Assembly (NCBI GenBank): GCA_958295665.1
Contig: OY282558.1
Location: forward strand, 353,381,034 to 353,445,033
Reading direction: 5' to 3'
DNA: 64,000 nt
From: Tipula vernalis
Taxonomy: Eukaryota; Arthropoda; Insecta; Diptera; Tipulidae
Shown: in pieces, positions 58,481 through 64,000 of the stretch
How positions within the stretch are numbered: position 1 is the stretch's first letter
Layout of the letters: each line of letters starts with the position of its first letter
Notes under the pieces: generated by a model
The model's input: the letters and a program-made list of their open reading frames with translations, nothing else
The model's database searches: none
What the model was told of the DNA's origin: nothing
Translations under genes and position numbers: made by a program

Positions 58481-58959
58481 GATATCTTAGGCCAAAAGTT
58501 GGTAGCCTGGCAATAACGTATGGCACTCATCTATTATATGTCAGAAAAGAGATTCTTAAAACTACCGACTATATTATCCCATCATTATGCGTCAAATTAT
58601 TTGAGTTTTGTAACTACGGATCTTTGCGGATATAAGACTTCTTAATTTTAAATTTGGTAACAAATTAATCAATTGCTACATTCAACAGAACCGTAAACTG
58701 ATAGATTTTTTGAAGCATTGATATCCGTGTTCGACAATGTTTTCATCGAGTCTACGTCAGCTAGAAACTTATTTATTGAAATGTGATCGGTGCATGAATA
58801 ATACCAAACAGTACAATGCTTAAATAAGTTAGAATAATTCTCATTCTCATAAGAAAATTCAGTTGAAACTGGGGTGTGGAAAACATTGAAAGAGCCAGCC
58901 AGATTAAATTGAAATGAACGTCAGGGCTATTCGGTGTATTGTTGGTCTGTGAGGCACCT
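58481..58959. other. Intergenic, no gene seen
   Basis: AT-rich sequence between LINE remnants; nothing recognisable on either strand. Confidence 0.45.
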
Positions 58960-59350
58960 TTATTTGTCCTGTATCTAACTTAAGCTTGGCAAGTCGAAAT
59001 CGCCGAAAATAATAAAGTCTAAATTCTCGATCATAGATGGCAATAAATTACTGGATAAACTGTCAAGCAAGTCTTGGTAAAAATATGTACCAGGAGCATC
59101 GGGGAAAGTATAGTATACTGCGCCAAATGAGAGTAAATGAGCTTTTTCCAAATTCAACCATGTTTCGGTCAGAAAATTTTGTCGTAATTTGATTCTAAGA
59201 TGTCAGAATAGAAATTTTTAGATTTTGATCGCAGCCCACTACAATTAAAGTAAAAAATTAATGGACCATTACATGAAAATGCTATGAGTATGAAAAATCT
59301 AGAGGAGGAAGCCATGAGTTCCCTTTCTTTACATCTAACATTATTCCACA
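58960..59350 (-). pseudogene. LINE endonuclease fragment (CR1-like), minus strand
   Basis: FYFNCSGLRSKSKNFYSDIL and ESNYDKIF are the first endonuclease motif region, followed by decayed TETWLN-like sequence. Then come the block FYQDLLDSLSSNLLPSMIEN and LDFIIFGDFDLPSLS, the second motif with the GDFN-like site. The two parts are closer together than in a full enzyme, so a stretch is deleted. It is a different clade from the R1/LOA pieces next to it. Confidence 0.72.
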
Positions 59351-59777
59351 TCTGGTGAAAATACCTATTTTTAAGTTATCTTAGATTCTTGCTAATTAAA
59401 ACTTGACTTTTTCTAGAAAACCTAGGTGGGGTGTTGGTTTAATATTTAAAAGTGTTATTTAACTCAAAAGTTGTTAAATGTAGTTCCACACTAACCAAAA
59501 CTTATCACTTTTCTGCAAAAATTTGGAAACCGCTGAAAAACAATCAAATGTTTGAACTCGTTAATGAAATTGAATTTAATGAATGAAATTTTTGTATTCT
59601 ACCAACAAGCTGGTGACGAAAGAAAATATTCTCACTTTCTCTCAGCATCTTATTTATAGATCTTCGCGTCTAAATACGAAGTTTCATGAAATCTACAAAA
59701 TATTAGTTTAATCGTAAATTTTATCGAGTATTGTTTGTGTTTGTTTGAATTGCAAAAAAAAAAACAAAATCTTAAAT
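59351..59777. other. Intergenic, upstream of gene C
   Basis: No gene. AT-rich, without a convincing TATA box; an A-run at 59755-59764 lies just before the gene C start. Confidence 0.45.
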
Positions 59778-61286
59778 ATGAAAAGATTATCTTACGACTA
59801 TTCATTGCTTCCACCTCATGTAAGCTATTAAACCGTCCAGTTAGATAAATTTACTAATATTTTTGTTTTTGTTTGTATTAGATAATCGGCGACATTCTGA
59901 AATATTTAAGTAGCTCTCAACTAGTAGAGGCCAGCCGAACGTGTAAATCATGGTATTTTGAATCGCTCAATCCGAAATTAAATCAAAACACTCGAGTTCG
60001 AACTAAATTCGCCACTGTGCCGGAACAATTTAATCGACCATTTGGTATTTTGCTACTGCAACAAATCGATTTTAATGTGTTCAACTATCATGCATTCTTA
60101 ACAAAATTTGGAAATAAGATACACGAAATAGAATTTGAATATTGCAAAATATCACTAGACCAATTTTTTGAGTTTTTGGTCTATATACCGAATTTATTAA
60201 CGTTAAAATTTAAATTGGAGGAGGAAGATTTTTTGAGCGGAATTTATTCAAACGAAGATGTGGCATTTACGATCAATTTAAAACATGTCAAATGTATCGA
60301 AATATTTTTGAGTTATCCAGATCAGGGTGGTTTACAGTACATAATGAGTTTAATGCCAAATCTAAAGGTGATAAGTATTGGTAATCTAAGACCATACACA
60401 AATTATATATTTAAAATCCTATTTGACTATATCCATCGGTCTGACGAGGTTGAGTTAGACCGATTGTGTATATCAGATTTAGAAGGAGCAATCGTTCATC
60501 AATTTTTTACAGATTTTGCTAACATTACAACCAATTTGACGGTTGACACAGTGGCTTTAGGTATGATTTCGTCGTCCAGTTATATGACAAACCATGAGGA
60601 AAATTTTACTAATTTTTGTACAAAAATATCGGGGCTGACAACATTTTCCATGAGAGGGCCGCGAGAATGCCATTTCACCGATATTTGCCGACACATGACA
60701 AATTTACGAGAACTACACTTAACATATGCAGCAATCAAACATTTTACTGGTATTGAGTGTTTAAGAAATCTTGAGGTACCTACATATGTCGTAAACATAA
60801 AAAAATTTTATTTAGTTGCTAACCTATTTACAATTTCAGAAATTACATTTAACCTGCACCGTATGTTATCGCGGTTCAAACTATGATGAAGATGCTTTTA
60901 TGGCCATGTTTACGAAATTGGCGCATTTAAAGGAGCTGTCAACAAATCTTTATCCAATTACAGATCGTGTATTGAACGCAATATGTACAAATTGTATTAA
61001 TTTAATCCGGCTGGAATTGTTGCGAACGAAAACATGTAATTTTGTACCGATATTTGTGCATTTGAAAAAATTGAAAAGTCTTCGATTACAGTTATCTGTA
61101 CAGGTAGATTATAAAAAATTTGATGCTACGCAGGATATAACAAATTTGCCGTCTCTCGAAAACTTGGATATTAATGCTTTTGTACCCGGTCTAACTTTAG
61201 AATTGATTGAACGACTGCCGAATTTAAATGCTGCCTCACTTCAAATGATCAAATCAAACGTTTTCACCAAATATGGAATTATTTAA
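59778..61286 (+). CDS. F-box/LRR protein gene C (three exons, 460 aa, no acidic tail)
   Basis: Exons are 59778-59819, 59882-60775 and 60840-61286; introns are 62 nt (GTAAGC...ATTAG) and 64 nt (GTACCT...TTTCAG). The joined frame is open from ATG to TAA. Exon 1 gives MKRLSYDYSLLPPH, close to exon 1 of gene B. Exon 2 begins with the F-box (IIGDILKYLSSSQLVEASRT, then CKSWY). LRRs follow; MTNLRELHLTYAAIKHFTGI is a clear one. Near the C-terminus is LENLDINAFVPGLTLELIER. The second intron lies in the LRR region, not before the tail as in gene A. The protein stops about 30 residues after the signature, so the acidic tail of genes A and B is absent. It is likely an SCF substrate receptor; substrate unknown. 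The sequence is well diverged from A and B. Confidence 0.85.
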
Positions 61287-61509
61287 AATTGATTTGGTCA
61301 ATTCTTGTGAATAGACAAACTAAAATTATAATCAGCAATCAAAATTTATTAATAACGTATCGATATTAATATATCGTATCATAGTGAGACATGAAACAAG
61401 ATAATTTAGTTTAGTATTTCAGATTTTAATTTTGTTTGATAATAAATAGAGTGACCACAAAGTTATGGCTTATTATTTAACTATACAGAACACACACTAT
61501 ACTACTAAT

Positions 61510-63734
61510 CCCTGTAAATCGTGGTATTAAGCGCAATGCGACAGATTTATCTGGGAAGACACAAAAATTTGCTTAGAGGAAACCAAACATCCGCTTGGCA
61601 TGTTGGTTCTGGAATTTTAAATTTATTTGGCCAATATATATACATACGTACACAGAAATTTGATTACTGTAATCTATCGATGCAACGGCTGTTTGATTGT
61701 GTTATCTTGACACCGAATTACGATACGGGTAGACAAAGAAATGTTTGTGAGGGTCGTGCATTTAATAGATATAAGAGCGAAAACAATTGAAGCCAATTTA
61801 AATTGTGTTAAAAATTTTACCGCAGCGTTCCGGCACGCTAATCCCATCTGCCGGTTCAATAAAGAACAACCGGCTTTATCACATATTACCAAAATGACTC
61901 AATTAACTGAATTTCAAAAGATTCAAATAATTGGGGAATTTATGAAATCTTCAGAAGATCTTGTAAAACTCCGCCAATTAAAACCACTGCGGCTTGACTA
62001 CGCTACATCGAATCATGTATTGCAATAAACAAAATCCGGGCCCCAGGCAAGGAAACTATCACTTCCGGATGCAAAATTTTGGTTTACTTTTACGAATGCA
62101 AAATTTTGTTTTTCCTACAAAAAGCGTAAAAAGTTTCTGTTTTCCAAAATTTTAAAAATAGAGCCTAATTGTAACCTTTTGCATATTGGCAGAATAAAAA
62201 AGATCCCATAACAGGTTGCAATTGCAATAGGTATTACGATAAATTAACCCAAATGGCTTTACGCATAAAACAATTTAAATTTTAGGTTGTGGCTGTTAAA
62301 TTATAATGAAATGAACATAATTTATCAGCAATACTAACATTATAGTTAGACATTTCGATTTCCCTAAGAATTTTGCTTCTAGATGATTTTCATTTCTCGA
62401 CTGATGAAGTTCGACTGGTTTTTTCAAAGGTACTAAGGCAGATAAATTCGCATTTAGGTTTTCCGAACTGAAGTGTAAATTTCCGTGTAAACATAGACGC
62501 GGATCTCGTACGTGAAACGACTATTTAAAACGATTACCAGCATATGAGTCAGCCTTGTGTAATATCTTTCCAATTCGTATTAAAATGAACGGGTTCATTT
62601 ATTTTATCATTGATTTTTAACCCAAAAAACTAAATTATTTGCACCCTCTTAATGGAGAAGGCCAGCCTTTTACTCTCTTTAGAGTTAGTGAAAAAATCAG
62701 CATCTAAATGAATTTCATTTGCGCATAATTTCGACTTTGATTTGATTAATTTTAAGTTTTTCGGTAAAATTTACTAAACGAGTAAACATGAATTTAAAAG
62801 AAAAATGATTTCGAAACCCAATGATGTCAGGCCAGGATTTAATGAATTTGTATTTGTTAAGCAATTGATAAAAAAAAGCAATAAAATGAGATTTTGTTAC
62901 TTTAACTACAACAATAAAACACAGAGATGGAAACAATATGGGTATTTAGAACTAATAAGCGAATGGACCAACACATTAAAAATATATCATGGAAAATGTA
63001 ATGGAATCTTCTTCCTTCCTTTCCAACAAGATAATGATCCTAAACACACTGCAAGCTTATTGAAGCATTTGAATACGAATCAAAAAATTTATGTTTTGGG
63101 TGCAAGACCTTTGACTATTGGCAGAAGTTGAGCAAGGAATAAAAAAGAAAGTTACAGGAATTCGGACGACCTGTTCTATTATATAAATCTGGAAAAATAT
63201 TCAAGTTGCCGCTTTCTTGAATTTTACCCGAAAAAAATCATTGCTAACTTTCAAGTTAAACATGTCATTTTAATTGAAAATTTAAATTGCTGTATTCACT
63301 AAAGCCATGGGGATGTTTTCGACATAATTCAAGAATATTGGCCCAGTGTCGCATTAGTAGCAAGCCTTCTGAGAGGCTGTGCAGAGGTTCTAAAAACTTA
63401 AGGATATCCCACTAACGGAACACGAAAATTACGGACCCCAAAAAGCCACGGGCCGTAGGCACGTGACTAGGTTGCCTAGGCGTTAATCCGCCCCTGCCAG
63501 AATGAGTACAAATAATTTTTTTTCTTAAAAACCAAAAAAACAACAACAAGATTTTACTGTCGACCGTGATATAACAATTTTACAGTATTGGAAGAATTGA
63601 AAATTAATAATTTTGCGCCAGATATGACATGTGGTCTTATTGAAAAGCTACCAAATCTGCGACCCGAATTCCTTTTGAATCTCCAAACTAAACTAATAGC
63701 TGTATATGATCCGGAACTTGTTGATACCTGTTGA
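61510..63734 (+). pseudogene. Second F-box/LRR family pseudogene, heavily fragmented
   Basis: A scrap of the F-box end (NPCKSWY, stop, AQC at about 61507-61540) has the same stop-after-WY form as the pseudogene at 4799. At 61893-62028 the frame TKMTQLTEFQKIQIIGEF and LVKLRQLKPLRLDY looks like LRRs. After about 1.5 kb containing a Tc1 relic, an acceptor-like TTTTACAG (63578-63585) leads into LEELKINNFAPDMTCGLIEK, the family signature, and a stop at 63734. The region 62030-62980 shows nothing recognisable. Assignment of all pieces to one gene is inference from order and spacing downstream of gene C. Confidence 0.7.
62985..63165 (+). pseudogene. Tc1-like transposase fragment
   Basis: FQQDNDPKHTASLLKHLNTN is the second catalytic Asp region of Tc1 transposases. 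NQKIYVLGARPL in place of the usual VLxWPAxSPDLNPIE, then AEVEQGIKKKV, follow. The rest of the element is not recognisable. It lies within the second F-box/LRR pseudogene. Confidence 0.75.
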
Positions 63735-64000
63735 AACTGTTTGAGGGTTTTTTGATTAGCTTTAGATGCTTTTGTTTTAACTATTATTGTGAAGGTTCAA
63801 AGTACAAAGTGTTCAATAAAATTATTGTGATTTAAAGGTGAACAATTTTATTGTTACTGCCGAGACTGCAAAACTGTACTAAAATATTAACTTACCGAAA
63901 GATTATGTGTAAACATCTTACCTGAAAATAAAGAGAAAAGATTATTTTAAAAAATAGCGAAATAAAGTGTTCGTACAGATGATTTTCACCACATATTTGA

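Noticed and set aside
63420..63500. GC-rich block near CCACGGGCCGTAGGCACGTG as a gene or promoter
   Set aside because: It looks like part of a dispersed repeat common in insect genomes, but I could not define ends or a second copy here.

Overview
This window looks like nuclear DNA of an insect, most likely a fly (Diptera). It is AT-rich. Its spliced genes have short introns (54 to 78 nt, apart from one of 147 nt) with GTAAG-type donors and pyrimidine-rich AG acceptors. It is crowded with mariner/Tc1, Ty3/gypsy, BEL-like and several kinds of LINE elements, including one with a (TAACC)-like tail. The species assignment is an inference; nothing here fixes the genus.

The host-gene content is essentially one gene family. 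Three apparently intact F-box/leucine-rich-repeat genes lie at 11554-13303 (+), 42601-44420 (-) and 59778-61286 (+). Two decayed relatives lie at 4799-6656 (+) and about 61510-63734 (+). All three genes and the first pseudogene start with a tiny exon coding for 12 to 21 residues, then a short intron directly before the F-box. A similar C-terminal LRR signature is present at all five loci. The shared intron position shows that the family spread by DNA duplication, not retroposition. By family knowledge such proteins are substrate receptors of SCF-type E3 ubiquitin ligases; their substrates are unknown.

Layout: 1-791, a 195-bp tandem array with an intron-like segment in each unit. 922-4668, a CMC (CACTA/EnSpm-like) transposase gene and a likely right transposon end. 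4799-6656, an F-box/LRR pseudogene split by a LINE insertion with a 9-bp target duplication. 6660-11400, mostly non-coding, with a G/T-rich degenerate repeat and a BEL-like gag scrap. 11554-13303, F-box/LRR gene A. 13800-15340, inverted and degenerate tandem repeats. 15417-16240, Tc1 relic. 19943-24552, a decayed Ty3/gypsy element. 25260-27764, a second gypsy relic. 30740-34140, a minus-strand LINE with a tRNA-derived SINE-like insert. 34440-35145, a plus-strand LINE piece. 35994-37437, a 1.44-kb foldback element. 37553-39410, a possible LTR and a third gypsy pol relic. 40221-40398, a small MITE. 42601-44420, F-box/LRR gene B. 45565-48821, two LINE relics. 49660-53698, two copies of a DUF7869-like transposase family. 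54988-56058, a mariner with one nonsense codon. 56111-56554, a solo gypsy LTR. 56651-59350, LINE and mariner scraps. 59778-63734, F-box/LRR gene C and a second pseudogene holding a Tc1 relic.

Taken together, the window is a transposon-rich neighbourhood in which a divergent F-box/LRR family is duplicating, diverging and dying. The transposons do not form a pathway with the genes; they interrupt and separate them. Boundaries of decayed elements are approximate because they come from reading frames and motifs by eye, without alignment software.
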